NCBI GenBank assembly: GCA_023391375.1
Contig: JAEWBB010000007.1
Coordinates: forward strand, 1 to 51,326
Length of the DNA: 51,326 nt
Direction of reading: 5' to 3'
Source of the DNA: Pseudomonadota bacterium
GTDB lineage: Bacteria > Pseudomonadota > Alphaproteobacteria > Sphingomonadales > Sphingomonadaceae
Part shown: positions 37,057 to 46,650 of the stretch, piece by piece
Layout of the letters: each line of letters starts with the position of its first letter
How positions within the stretch are numbered: the first letter of the stretch is position 1
Notes under the pieces: model-generated
What the model was told of the DNA's origin: nothing
Database searches by the model: none
The model's input: the letters and a program-made list of their open reading frames with translations, nothing else
Position numbers and translations under genes: made by a program

Positions 37057-38030
37057 GCGGCCACCTGCCGCTCGGGATCAACGGCGCCCTTGCGCCCACG
37101 CCACAGGATCACGGTCAATTCACCACCTTCCAAACGGTCGATAAGGTCGAGTTCGAGGCCTGCGGCCCGGAACCAGCCGCGCATCGCATCGTCCGCGAAA
37201 CCCAGCCTCAAATGTGCATCGCGCTCGCGCAGTTCGGCCCGGTCGTGGGCCGCGAAATCGATCACCAGCAATCGCCCGTCGGGCTTCAATACCCGCGCCG
37301 CCTCGGCAATCGCCATGCCGGGCGACTGTGCGTAGTGCAACACCTGGTGGAGGATGATCGTCTCGACCGATTCCTCGCCCATCGGCAGCGCGTACATATC
37401 GCCTTGCCGAAGGCTCGCGCCCGTCACGCCCGCATCGTCCAGCTTTACGCGCGCGAGGCGGAGCATGTCGCTCGACCGGTCCACGCCGATCGCCGCATCG
37501 GCGCGGTCGGCGAACAGTTCGAGCATCCGCCCGGTGCCGGTGCCGATGTCGAGCAGCGTACCCAACTCCTCGCCCGCCAGCGCCTGCTCGATCCCGCGCT
37601 CGATCGCGCTTTCCTCGACGTGGAGCGAACGGATGTCGGCCCACGTCCGGGCATGCTGTTCGAAATACCGCCGCGCCGCCTCGGCCCGCGCGTCGCGGAT
37701 CGCGTCGAGCCGGTTAGCGTCGATCCGCAATTGCTGGGCGCTGTCATCGTCGAGCCAGCGGGCGGCAAGGTCGAACAGCGCTTGCGCTTCGGCCCCGTCG
37801 CTGAGCGCGAGATAGACGAAGCTGCCTTCCTTGCGGCGCTCGACCAGCCCGGCCTCGTCGAGGACGCGGACGTGGTGGCTGACCCGCGGCTGGCTCTGCC
37901 CCAACACCTGCGCCAATTCCCCGACCGCCAGTTCCATGACCGTCAGCAGCGCGAGGATCCGGAATCGCGACGGTTCGGCGAGCGCCTGGAACCGGCTCAT
38001 CAGGCTTCGGGGCTGCTCGCTTAAGGACAT
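37053..38030 (-). CDS. ArsR-family regulator fused to a SAM-dependent methyltransferase
   Basis: A 325-residue fusion. Residues about 8-85 form an ArsR winged helix: MSRFQALAEPSRFRILALLTVMELAVGELAQVLGQSQPRVSHHVRVLDEAGLVERRKEGS. Residues about 115-310 are a class I methyltransferase with the SAM loop TLLDIGTGTGRMLELFADR (158-176), GVDRSSDMLRLAR and a later LVIDF strand. The same architecture occurs upstream of methionine genes in proteobacteria, where it is thought to act as a sensor of SAM or SAH (SahR/SamR-type regulators, from memory). Its start codon lies inside a palindrome, so it may repress itself and the operon. Confidence 0.93.
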   Translation of the reverse strand: MSLSEQPRSLMSRFQALAEPSRFRILALLTVMELAVGELAQVLGQSQPRVSHHVRVLDEAGLVERRKEGSFVYLALSDGAEAQALFDLAARWLDDDSAQQLRIDANRLDAIRDARAEAARRYFEQHARTWADIRSLHVEESAIERGIEQALAGEELGTLLDIGTGTGRMLELFADRADAAIGVDRSSDMLRLARVKLDDAGVTGASLRQGDMYALPMGEESVETIILHQVLHYAQSPGMAIAEAARVLKPDGRLLVIDFAAHDRAELRERDAHLRLGFADDAMRGWFRAAGLELDLIDRLEGGELTVILWRGRKGAVDPERQVAA

Positions 38031-38047
38031 AAAGACATGTTTATGTC
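38026..38047 (-). promoter_or_regulatory. Perfect palindromic operator overlapping the ArsR-methyltransferase start
   Basis: GACATAAA (38026-38033) and TTTATGTC (38040-38047) are exact 8-base inverted repeats with a 6-base centre GACATG. The start codon occupies 38028-38030. The length and symmetry fit an ArsR-dimer operator. Binding there would block initiation of transcription or ribosome access for the whole metF-metH unit. No other copy was noticed in the window. Confidence 0.75.
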
Positions 38048-38220
38048 GCGATGAGGAATGTGTCCAGTAGAGAGGACAGAAAGGTGCCGTTCATCAAAAT
38101 GGCAATTGCGTGGCGGTCGCGATGCCGATATCCCCTGCCGCTGGCCTGACAGTTTCTGGAGGGCCGAGAACGGCGCCCGACCCTTCCGGTTGGGCGCTCG
38201 AAGCAAGGAATGGAACGATC

Positions 38221-38466
38221 ATGAAGAAGGTTGCACTGACCGTTGCGGTCCTCGCGCTCGGCCTGGCCGCGTGCGAATCGAAGACTGCGAATGCCGTCGA
38301 CAACAGCGACGTTGCGAACGCCGTCGAAAACGACACCGCCGCTGCCGCGGACGCCACCGAGAACGCCGTCGACAACGCGCTCGACGCGACCGGCAATGCC
38401 GTCGACAACGCCGCCGAAGCGACCGACAATGCGGCCGCCAACACGGTGAACGAAGTCGCCAACTAA
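38221..38466 (+). CDS. Small lipoprotein with 11-residue Asn/Ala/Asp repeats
   Basis: An 81-residue predicted lipoprotein from MKKVALTVAVLALGLAACES, with lipobox Leu-Ala-Ala-Cys at residue 19. The mature part is almost only Ala, Asn, Asp, Thr, Val and Glu. Repeats with the form ATxNAVDNAxx recur every 11 residues (ATENAVDNALD, ATGNAVDNAAE, ATDNAAANTVN). The 12-base string GCCGTCGACAAC appears at 38293, 38365 and 38398, the last two exactly 33 bases apart. Function unknown; a similar but unrelated-looking lipoprotein gene follows. Confidence 0.8.
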   Translation: MKKVALTVAVLALGLAACESKTANAVDNSDVANAVENDTAAAADATENAVDNALDATGNAVDNAAEATDNAAANTVNEVAN

Positions 38467-38488
38467 GGCGCTTTCGGTCGAAAGATCG

Positions 38489-38521
38489 GGGCCGTCCGGA
38501 GCGATCCGGGCGGCCCTTTTC
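38489..38521 (+). terminator. Intrinsic terminator after the first lipoprotein
   Basis: GGGCCGTCCGGA (38489-38500) and TCCGGGCGGCCC (38505-38516) form a 12-bp stem with one wobble pair and a 4-base loop, followed by TTTTCTT. The stop codon of the lipoprotein gene is 22 bases before it. Confidence 0.9.
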
Positions 38522-38552
38522 TTATGCGCGGGCCGGGTTTAGCGTCGGCGTC

Positions 38553-38702
38553 ATGCGTATCTTGCTGATGCTGTCGCTACTGTGCCTTGGCGCGTGCCAT
38601 GACGGTTCCCCACCGGCGCCGGACGCGGCCGACAATGCGCAGCTGGACGAAGCCGGCAACATGCTGGACAACCTGGCCAACGCGGACGCCAACGCGAACT
38701 AG
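38553..38702 (+). CDS. Very small lipoprotein (49 residues)
   Basis: MRILLMLSLLCLGACHDGS is a lipoprotein signal with lipobox Leu-Gly-Ala-Cys at residue 15. The mature part is Asp/Ala/Asn-rich (APDAADNAQLDEAGNMLDNLANADANAN) and resembles the composition of the lipoprotein upstream, with the recurring DN and NAN motifs. It is complete at 49 residues. The stop overlaps the end of the convergent coiled-coil gene by 4 bases. Function unknown. Confidence 0.65.
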   Translation: MRILLMLSLLCLGACHDGSPPAPDAADNAQLDEAGNMLDNLANADANAN

Positions 38703-39547
38703 GCCGCGCTCTTGCCTTGGCGATTCTTGATTTCGGTCAGTTGCCGCTCGATCGCTGCATCCCATCGCTTGGCCGTCTCCAGCGGTACGAGCGTATCCGG
38801 TGCCGGCAGAGCGGGCGCCATCACGCCGGTGGCCTGACCCTTCCGCCCAAAGCCGCCACCGATCTTGCGGGCTTCGAGTTCTCCCTCGGCCAAGTCGGCA
38901 CGACGTTCATATGCTTCGGTTGCGCGGACGAGCGCCGCCTGCCCTTCCGGCTCGAGGGATCGCGCGGCGCGCTGGCCTGCCTGCGCACGTTCTATGCGAG
39001 CGTTAGCGACAAGCTGGCGGCGCTTTCCGTCTTCCAGTTCTCGCCGCAATCCGGCGATCTCGGCCTCATAGCTGTCGAGGATCGGCTGCAGTTCCGCAAT
39101 TACTGCCAAGGCATGGGTCGCCTCGTCGTCGCAATCCTGCGCTTCAGCCAGTGCCTGTCGCGCAAGGTCGTCTCGTGCTGCAGTGACGGCCGTTTCGGCC
39201 TTCACCCTCCATTCGCTCGCCCGCTTTGTCGCGTCGCGGGCCGCGTTGCGGTGATCGCCGATACTACGGGCCAGGGCGGTCGCGCTCGCTTCTTCGGCGC
39301 GCAGGGTCCGTTCGAGGTCGTCGGTGACCGGCGCGGCCGAAAGGGCCGCCTGCGGATTGACGGGCGCATTCTCGACCGTCCGCACCTCGTAGGTGGCCCG
39401 CTGCCACGACGGCACGTCATCGTTTGCGAACAGTGAATCCCATGCGCCGGAGAACGCCCGGGCGACACCGCGCGTGACCCAGCGATAGAAGCTCTTGAGA
39501 ACCCACACCCAAAAGCCAAGCCAGAGCAGGAGAAACAGCATACTCAC
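38699..39547 (-). CDS. Membrane-anchored coiled-coil protein, partly PspA-like
   Basis: A 282-residue protein with one N-terminal membrane helix (MLFLLLWLGFWVWVLKSFYRWV). A long charged coiled-coil region follows (about residues 75-215). The segment AARDDLARQALAEAQDCDDEA resembles the conserved region of PspA/IM30 (phage-shock) proteins. The C-terminal part has LPAPDTLVPLETAKRWDAAIERQLTEIKNRQG. Ordinary PspA lacks a membrane anchor, so this is a variant or a different family. It lies convergently to the small lipoprotein and next to groEL. Confidence 0.65.
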   Translation of the reverse strand: MSMLFLLLWLGFWVWVLKSFYRWVTRGVARAFSGAWDSLFANDDVPSWQRATYEVRTVENAPVNPQAALSAAPVTDDLERTLRAEEASATALARSIGDHRNAARDATKRASEWRVKAETAVTAARDDLARQALAEAQDCDDEATHALAVIAELQPILDSYEAEIAGLRRELEDGKRRQLVANARIERAQAGQRAARSLEPEGQAALVRATEAYERRADLAEGELEARKIGGGFGRKGQATGVMAPALPAPDTLVPLETAKRWDAAIERQLTEIKNRQGKSAA

Positions 39548-39602
39548 GCGGTCTACGGCCCTTCGCGATCGAATTCGCTGTGGCCATAGCGCAGCGAGGT
39601 TG

Positions 39603-39640
39603 AGAAAAAGTAAGGGGCGGCGCCCGAAGACACCGCCCCT
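39603..39640 (-). terminator. Intrinsic terminator of groEL
   Basis: AGGGGCGG (39613-39620) and CCGCCCCT (39633-39640) form a perfect 8-bp stem with a 12-base loop. On the minus strand it is followed by TACTTTTTC. It lies 31 bases after the groEL stop. Confidence 0.85.
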
Positions 39641-39670
39641 TCCAATCTCGCGAACGAGCGTCGGTAGGAC

Positions 39671-41314
<1,644 letters not shown>

Positions 41315-41383
41315 CTGGCTACCCTTTCTGAATGCTGGAAGGTTACAAAAGTTACACCCCTACGAAGGGGCGGAACTTCAAGG

Positions 41384-41671
41384 TCAGCCGACGATCCCCA
41401 GGATGTCGCTTTCCTTCATGATGATGAGGTCTTCGCCATCGACCTTGACCTCGGTGCCCGACCACTTGCCGAACAGGATGCGGTCGCCGGCCTTGACGTC
41501 GAGCGGGGTGATGGTGCCGTTCTCGGCGCGGGCGCCGGTGCCGACGGAGACGACTTCGCCTTCCTGCGGCTTTTCCTTGGCCGAATCCGGGATGATGATC
41601 CCGCCGGCGGTCTTTTCTTCAGCCTCGACACGGCGGACGAGGACACGGTCGTGAAGCGGTCGGAAACCCAT
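41384..41671 (-). CDS. groES: Co-chaperonin GroES
   Basis: GroES, 95 residues, the heptameric lid of GroEL. The start MGFRPLHDRVLVRRVEAEEKTAGGIIIPD includes the mobile loop (EEKTAGGIIIPDSAKEKPQ), and the end ILGIVG is usual. It is first in the groESL operon; the CIRCE element lies 32 bases upstream of its start. Confidence 0.98.
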   Translation of the reverse strand: MGFRPLHDRVLVRRVEAEEKTAGGIIIPDSAKEKPQEGEVVSVGTGARAENGTITPLDVKAGDRILFGKWSGTEVKVDGEDLIIMKESDILGIVG

Positions 41672-41702
41672 TTTCGTCAGTCCCTTGCTTATGATGTGCT
41701 GG

Positions 41703-41729
41703 CTGGCACTCCGACAAGTCGAGTGCCAG
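41703..41729 (-). promoter_or_regulatory. CIRCE element (HrcA operator)
   Basis: CTGGCACTC (41703-41711), nine bases, then GAGTGCCAG (41721-41729). The consensus is TTAGCACTC-N9-GAGTGCTAA; this variant keeps the GCACTC/GAGTGC core and the 9-base spacer with perfect symmetry. HrcA repression of groESL is therefore expected. Confidence 0.92.
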
Positions 41730-41740
41730 CGACGGGGCGC

Positions 41741-41769
41741 ATGTGGGACGCGTAATCCTATTGGTCAAG
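41741..41769 (-). promoter_or_regulatory. Possible heat-shock (sigma-32-like) promoter of groESL
   Basis: On the minus strand CTTGACC (41763-41769) is followed after 15 bases by CCCACAT (41741-41747). The pattern is close to the sigma-32 consensus CTTGAA-N13-CCCCAT. It lies just upstream of the CIRCE element, as expected for dual HrcA/sigma-32 control in alphaproteobacteria. Match is approximate. Confidence 0.5.
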
Positions 41770-41908
41770 GGGAGTCTGGCGGCCGCCATCGGGCAGCTTT
41801 CCGACCGAGAGCGGGATGGGGCGAAAGGCTCGCGTCGTTACCCTCTGGTTTAATGCCGGCGATGACGTCACGACGTCAGCGAGTCGCCGCATTTCGAAGG
41901 TTTCGCCG

Positions 41909-42475
41909 ATGTCCGTCCGCCGCCTGCTGATCGCCCTCCCCGTCCTCGTCGCACTCGCCGGTTGCGAAAGCAGCCCGTCCCAGCCGCGCATCGCCGCCGC
42001 GCCGCCGCGCCCGGCCCCGCCACCCAACCCGCTGACGCTGCAGGCGATGGCCGACGCACATGTGAAGTTCGGCGCCAAGACCTACAAGCCGGGCGGGTTC
42101 GACCTGGTCGAGCCGGCGGCGACGCCCAAGGAAGGCGCCACCCGCGTGGTCGTCAGCCTGTCGAAGCAATTGGCCTTTATCTACCGCGGACCCTCGCTGG
42201 TCGGCGTGACGACGATCAGCGCGGGCGTTCCCGACCACCCGACCGATCCGGGTCACTTCACGGTGCTGAACAAGGCGGTGAAGCACCGCAGCAACAAATA
42301 TTCGAACGCGCCGATGCCCTACATGCAGCGGCTCGACCATTGGGGCCGCGCGATTCACGCCGGGGTCGTGCCGGGCTATCCCGCCAGCCACGGCTGCATC
42401 CGCATGCCGCTGGCGGTCGCCAAAAGGCTCTACGGCCTGACCAAGGTCGGCGACAGCGTCGACATCGAGGCCTAG
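41909..42475 (+). CDS. L,D-transpeptidase (YkuD domain) lipoprotein
   Basis: A 188-residue exported protein. MSVRRLLIALPVLVALAGCE is a lipoprotein signal with lipobox Leu-Ala-Gly-Cys at Cys19. A Pro-rich linker (APPRPAPPPNP) follows. The YkuD catalytic motif is HAGVVPGYPASHGCIRMP with His150, His161, Gly162 and Cys163. It would form 3-3 peptidoglycan crosslinks or attach proteins to the wall. The stop overlaps the convergent MATE gene end by 4 bases. Confidence 0.92.
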   Translation: MSVRRLLIALPVLVALAGCESSPSQPRIAAAPPRPAPPPNPLTLQAMADAHVKFGAKTYKPGGFDLVEPAATPKEGATRVVVSLSKQLAFIYRGPSLVGVTTISAGVPDHPTDPGHFTVLNKAVKHRSNKYSNAPMPYMQRLDHWGRAIHAGVVPGYPASHGCIRMPLAVAKRLYGLTKVGDSVDIEA

Positions 42476-43842
42476 GCCAAGTGGGAAGCGCCCAGCCCTA
42501 GCGTTTCGCGCCGCGACCAGCGCCACAGCATGAGGGCGGCGACCGAGGCGAGGCCGGCGGCGAGGCCGACCCAGATGCCCGTGCCCTGCCAGCCGTAGGC
42601 GAAGGCCAGCGCAACCCCGACTCCGAGGCCGACCGCCCAATAGCCGAACAGCGCGTAGATCATCGGGACCCGCGTATCGTGAAGGCCGCGCAGCATGCCG
42701 GCGCCGACCACCTGCGCCCCGTCAGCGACCTGGAAGATGGCGGCGATGAAGAGGAACTGGACGGCCAGTGCCGCGACCGCCGGCGCTTCCCCGCGCAAGA
42801 ACAGGTTCACCAGCGTGTGCGGGAAGAGCCACATCAGGACAGCGGTGAAGGCCATGAAGCCGGTGCCGAGCCAGAAGGCGGTCCAGCCCGCGCGCGTGAC
42901 GCCCTCGCGGTCGCCGCGGCCGAGCATCAGGCCGACGCGGACCGTCGCCGCCTGTCCGAACGCAAGCGGCACCATGAAGCTGGTGGCCGCGATCTGCAGC
43001 GCGATCTGGTGCGCCGCGACCGAATCCGCGCTGATCAGCCCCATCAGGTAGGCGGCGGCGCTGAACACCCCGCCCTCGAATCCCATGGTCAGGCCGATCG
43101 GCAGGCCGAGCCGGAACAGCTCGCGGAACCGCGGCCAGTCGGGACGGTGGAAATTGCCGAACACGTGGAAGCGGCGGAATTGCCGGTCGGTGAGGATGAC
43201 CATGGCCAGCGCCGCCGCCATCACCGCCCAGACGATTGCGCTGCCCAGCCCGCCGCCGAGGATGCCGAGCGCGGGCAGGCCGAACTTGCCGAAAATCAGC
43301 GCATAGCTGACCAGCGCGTTCAGGAAGATGCCGCTGCTATTGATCGCCAGCACCCAGCCGGGCCGTTCCAGCGCGGACAGGAAGTTGCGCATCACCTGGA
43401 ACGCCATCCAGCTGGGGATGACCCACAGGTAGCCGTGGAGGAAGCGCCCGCCGTCGCGCGCCAGCTGCGGATCCTGGCCGAGCGCGCGGATGACATGTTC
43501 GCCGTTGGCCAGCACCAGCATGATCGGCACCGCCATCAGCATCGCCGCCCACATCGTCTGGCGGAAGGTGCGGCGCACGTCGCGCACCGCGTTCGAGCGC
43601 CTGCCCAGCGCCGTCGCCATCATCGGCGAGCTGGCGGTCAGCACGCCCATCGCGAACAGCACCATGCCGAAGCTCAGGGACAGCGCCAGCGCCGCCGCCG
43701 CCAGCTGGCGCGGGCCGAGCCAGCCGAGGAGCACGACGTCGGTCCCCTGGATCAGCTGGAGCGTGAGGTTGGACAGGATCAGCGGCCAGGCGAGCGCCAT
43801 CGTCGCCTTCAGTTCGCGCCCGGTCTTGCCCCCCTGTTCCAT
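42472..43842 (-). CDS. MATE-family efflux transporter
   Basis: A 456-residue inner-membrane protein with twelve predicted helices. MATE features include the N-terminal LILSNLTLQLIQGTDVVLLGWLGPRQLAAAALALS and, after the repeat, MGFEGGVFSAAAYLMGLISADSVAAHQIALQIAATSFMVPLAFGQAATVRVGLMLG. Such exporters move cationic drugs or metabolites using Na+ or H+ gradients. It is convergent with the L,D-transpeptidase and divergent from sppA. Substrate unknown. Confidence 0.92.
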   Translation of the reverse strand: MEQGGKTGRELKATMALAWPLILSNLTLQLIQGTDVVLLGWLGPRQLAAAALALSLSFGMVLFAMGVLTASSPMMATALGRRSNAVRDVRRTFRQTMWAAMLMAVPIMLVLANGEHVIRALGQDPQLARDGGRFLHGYLWVIPSWMAFQVMRNFLSALERPGWVLAINSSGIFLNALVSYALIFGKFGLPALGILGGGLGSAIVWAVMAAALAMVILTDRQFRRFHVFGNFHRPDWPRFRELFRLGLPIGLTMGFEGGVFSAAAYLMGLISADSVAAHQIALQIAATSFMVPLAFGQAATVRVGLMLGRGDREGVTRAGWTAFWLGTGFMAFTAVLMWLFPHTLVNLFLRGEAPAVAALAVQFLFIAAIFQVADGAQVVGAGMLRGLHDTRVPMIYALFGYWAVGLGVGVALAFAYGWQGTGIWVGLAAGLASVAALMLWRWSRRETLGLGASHLA

Positions 43843-43964
43843 GGCCGCGCGCCTAGCAGGGGATTGCCCGCCTGTCGCCGGTCATTCGCCCATGGGGGTT
43901 GGTCGGAAAAAGATTTGGGTGCGGGCGGCACACGCACTACCTGTGGCGCAAAGGGAGAAGCTGC

Positions 43965-45836
43965 ATGCGGTTCGTCACGGCAATCTGGAAGCTGCTGGTC
44001 GGCATCAAGGACGCGCTCGTCCTGATCGCGATGCTGATGTTCTTCGGCCTGCTCTATGCCGGATTGAAATCGCAGCCGCGGGCCATCGGCAGCGGCGTGC
44101 TGGCGCTGAAGCTGGACGGGGCGCTGGTCGAGCAGGCGCAGCGGCCGGGCGCCAGCGTGCTGGCCGGCGGCAGCATGGCGCGCGAAACCGAGCTTCGCGA
44201 CCTCATCGCCACCCTCGACGCGGCCAAGTCCGACGACCGGGTGAAGGCGGTGGCGCTCGACCTCGACCGCTTCACCGGCGGCGGGCATGTCGCGCTGGCC
44301 GACCTTGGCCGGGCGATCGACGATTTCCGCAAGTCGGACAAGCCGGTCGTCGCCTATGCCACCGGCTATTCGTCGAGCAGCTACCAGCTCGCTGCCCACG
44401 CGTCGGAAATCTGGATGAGCCCGCTCGGCGCGGTCGCCGTGACCGGCCCGGGCGGCAGCAACCTTTATTTCAAGGGCCTGTTCGACAAGCTCGGCGTGAC
44501 CGCCCACGTGTTCAAGGTCGGCACCTACAAGTCGGCGGTCGAACCCTACATGCGCGCCGACATGAGCCCCGAGGCGCGCGAGAACGCCAACGCGCTGGCC
44601 GGCGCGATCCTCGAGGACTGGAAGCAGGACATCGACAAGGCGCGCCCGGCCGCCGCGGCCGGGGTGCAGCGCACGCTGACCGACCCGGTCGGCATGGCGC
44701 AATCGACCGGCGGCGACCTTTCGAAGGCGGCGCTCAATGCGAAGATGGTCGACCGTCTCGGCGAGCGGCGCGAATATGAGGCGCGGCTGGCGGAACTGGG
44801 CGGAAAGGATGCCAAGGCAGACGGCGGCTACAGCCAGGTCCGCTATACCGACTATGCCAAGCGGGCGCGCGATGCGGCGCCGACCGGTCCGATCGGCGTG
44901 GTCCATGTCGCCGGCATGATCGTCGACGGCAAGGCGTCGAGCGGCACGGCGGGCGGCGAGACCATCGCCGGCCTGATCGACGACGCGGTCGCGACCGGCA
45001 AGCTCAAGGCGCTGGTGGTGCGGATCGACAGCCCGGGCGGCTCGGTCACCGCCTCCGAGCGAATCCGCCAGTCGATCCTCGGTGCCAAGGCCGCGGGCTT
45101 GCCCGTCGTGGTGTCGATGGGCAGCGTCGCCGCGTCGGGCGGCTACTGGATCACGACTCCCGCCGACTATGTCTTTGCCGAGCCGGAGACCATCACCGGA
45201 TCGATCGGCGTATTCGGCGTGGTGCCCACCTTCGAGGGCACGCTGACCAAGCTCGGCGTGACCACCGACGGGATCGCGACGACCCCGCTGGCCGGACAGC
45301 CGGACATTCTCGGCGGCCTCAATCCCGAGGCGGAGCAGCTGATGCAGGCCGGCATCGCGTCGACCTATGGACGCTTCATCGGGCTGGTCGCCAAGGCGCG
45401 CCACAAGACCCCGCAGGAAGTCGACCGGATCGCGCAAGGTCGGGTGTGGGACGGCGGCACGGCGCGCCAGATCGGGCTGGTCGACGGCTTCGGCTCGCTC
45501 GACGCCGCGGTCGCCAAGGCAGCGGAACTGGCCAAGCTGGGCGACGAGCGCGGCGTGACCTGGATCGACAAGGGGCCGAGCTTCCAGGAGCAGCTGGTCG
45601 AATATCTCGCGGGCGGGGAAAATGCCGGCGACGACACGTCGAGCGACGCGTTCGCCCTGCTCGCCCCGGCGCCGGCCGATGTGCTGGAACGGGCGTTTGC
45701 AGAAGCGGCGCAGATCCTGTCCGGTCCGTCAATGCAGGCCGTGTGTCTCGAATGCCCGCCGCCCGCCGCCCGCCGCCCAGCGACCGCAAGGGCGCGCTCG
45801 CTCCTCGGCCTATTCGGCTGGGGCGGGCGGGCGTAG
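43965..45836 (+). CDS. sppA: Signal peptide peptidase SppA, 67-kDa type
   Basis: A 623-residue membrane-anchored serine protease that degrades cleaved signal peptides. AAGGGAGAAG precedes the ATG. One helix lies at about residues 12-33. The two-domain Ser/Lys arrangement is clear: general base Lys189 in VGTYKSAVEPYMR and nucleophile Ser391 in MGSVAASGGYWI. The C-terminal tail (ECPPPAARRPATARARSLLGLFGWGGRA) is basic and unusual, and overlaps the convergent PepSY gene by 27 bases. Confidence 0.94.
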   Translation: MRFVTAIWKLLVGIKDALVLIAMLMFFGLLYAGLKSQPRAIGSGVLALKLDGALVEQAQRPGASVLAGGSMARETELRDLIATLDAAKSDDRVKAVALDLDRFTGGGHVALADLGRAIDDFRKSDKPVVAYATGYSSSSYQLAAHASEIWMSPLGAVAVTGPGGSNLYFKGLFDKLGVTAHVFKVGTYKSAVEPYMRADMSPEARENANALAGAILEDWKQDIDKARPAAAAGVQRTLTDPVGMAQSTGGDLSKAALNAKMVDRLGERREYEARLAELGGKDAKADGGYSQVRYTDYAKRARDAAPTGPIGVVHVAGMIVDGKASSGTAGGETIAGLIDDAVATGKLKALVVRIDSPGGSVTASERIRQSILGAKAAGLPVVVSMGSVAASGGYWITTPADYVFAEPETITGSIGVFGVVPTFEGTLTKLGVTTDGIATTPLAGQPDILGGLNPEAEQLMQAGIASTYGRFIGLVAKARHKTPQEVDRIAQGRVWDGGTARQIGLVDGFGSLDAAVAKAAELAKLGDERGVTWIDKGPSFQEQLVEYLAGGENAGDDTSSDAFALLAPAPADVLERAFAEAAQILSGPSMQAVCLECPPPAARRPATARARSLLGLFGWGGRA

Positions 45837-46493
45837 CAGCTGGCGGGTCGCCTTCGGCAAGAGGCCGAGGGCGAGGACGACCAGCGCCGTCGTCAGCAGG
45901 CCGAGCATGATGATCCACGGGTTGTTTGGATCGTCGCGGCCCTGGAGGTCCATGATGTGGATCGCCCATGCCTTGTCGTAGACGGTCCACCACGCCGAGC
46001 GCGCGACCAGCACCTTGCCGCTCCACGCGTCGATGTAGATCCGCATCCCGTCGGCGAACTCGACCCGCCAGCTGTCGACGTCGATCGGCTGTTCATGGGT
46101 GCGTTCGGCGTGACCCACGAACGTGACGCTCCGCACGTTCTCACGCGCCTTGTAGCCGCCGATAGCCGCGGCGGCCGCTTGTGCGGCGGTAAGCCGTGGG
46201 GCGATCTGTCCGGTGGACGCGTCCAGCGCCCTAGCCTCTCCATCCTTCAGCCGCACCTGCCAGCGCGGGCCGGCGGGGCCGGTGACCAGCTCGACGGCCT
46301 TGACGTCCGGCCCGACCAGTGTCGGACCGACGTAGGCCCCCGGCTTTACCGCCACCGGCTGGAGGTACATGTCAGATCGAATCTCGGCGAGCGGGCGCGA
46401 GGCCATGACCAGGCCGCTGAGCGACCATAAAAGCAGTGGCACGCCGGAAATCCAGCCGAGCCACACATGCCAACGGCGCCAAGTCTCGCGCAC
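45810..46493 (-). CDS. PepSY-domain membrane protein
   Basis: A 227-residue protein with N-terminal helix (RRWHVWLGWISGVPLLLWSLSGLVMA), a periplasmic domain with a repeated PepSY-like fold (GQIAPRLTAAQAAAAAIGGYK and later YIDAWSGKVLVARSAWWTVYDKAWAIHIMD), and a C-terminal helix (WIIMLGLLTTALVVLALGLL). This is the PepSY_TM layout often found next to iron or haem uptake genes; no such partner is visible here. It is separated from the DUF4336 gene by a 157-base AT-richer gap containing AGCGTT-G-AACGCT (46562-46574). Confidence 0.85.
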   Translation of the reverse strand: MRETWRRWHVWLGWISGVPLLLWSLSGLVMASRPLAEIRSDMYLQPVAVKPGAYVGPTLVGPDVKAVELVTGPAGPRWQVRLKDGEARALDASTGQIAPRLTAAQAAAAAIGGYKARENVRSVTFVGHAERTHEQPIDVDSWRVEFADGMRIYIDAWSGKVLVARSAWWTVYDKAWAIHIMDLQGRDDPNNPWIIMLGLLTTALVVLALGLLPKATRQLLRPPAPAE

Positions 46494-46650
46494 ACCCGCC
46501 CCCTGTCACAATTCCGGTCCGATCCGGCAGATTTCCAGGGACTGTCCAAGGCCCCTTTGCCAGCGTTGAACGCTCGTTAAACAAACCGAAATCCAACTGT
46601 CATGATAAATATTGGGTTAGGTTTGTTTTTACGGTCCGTTGTGGCGCGAA

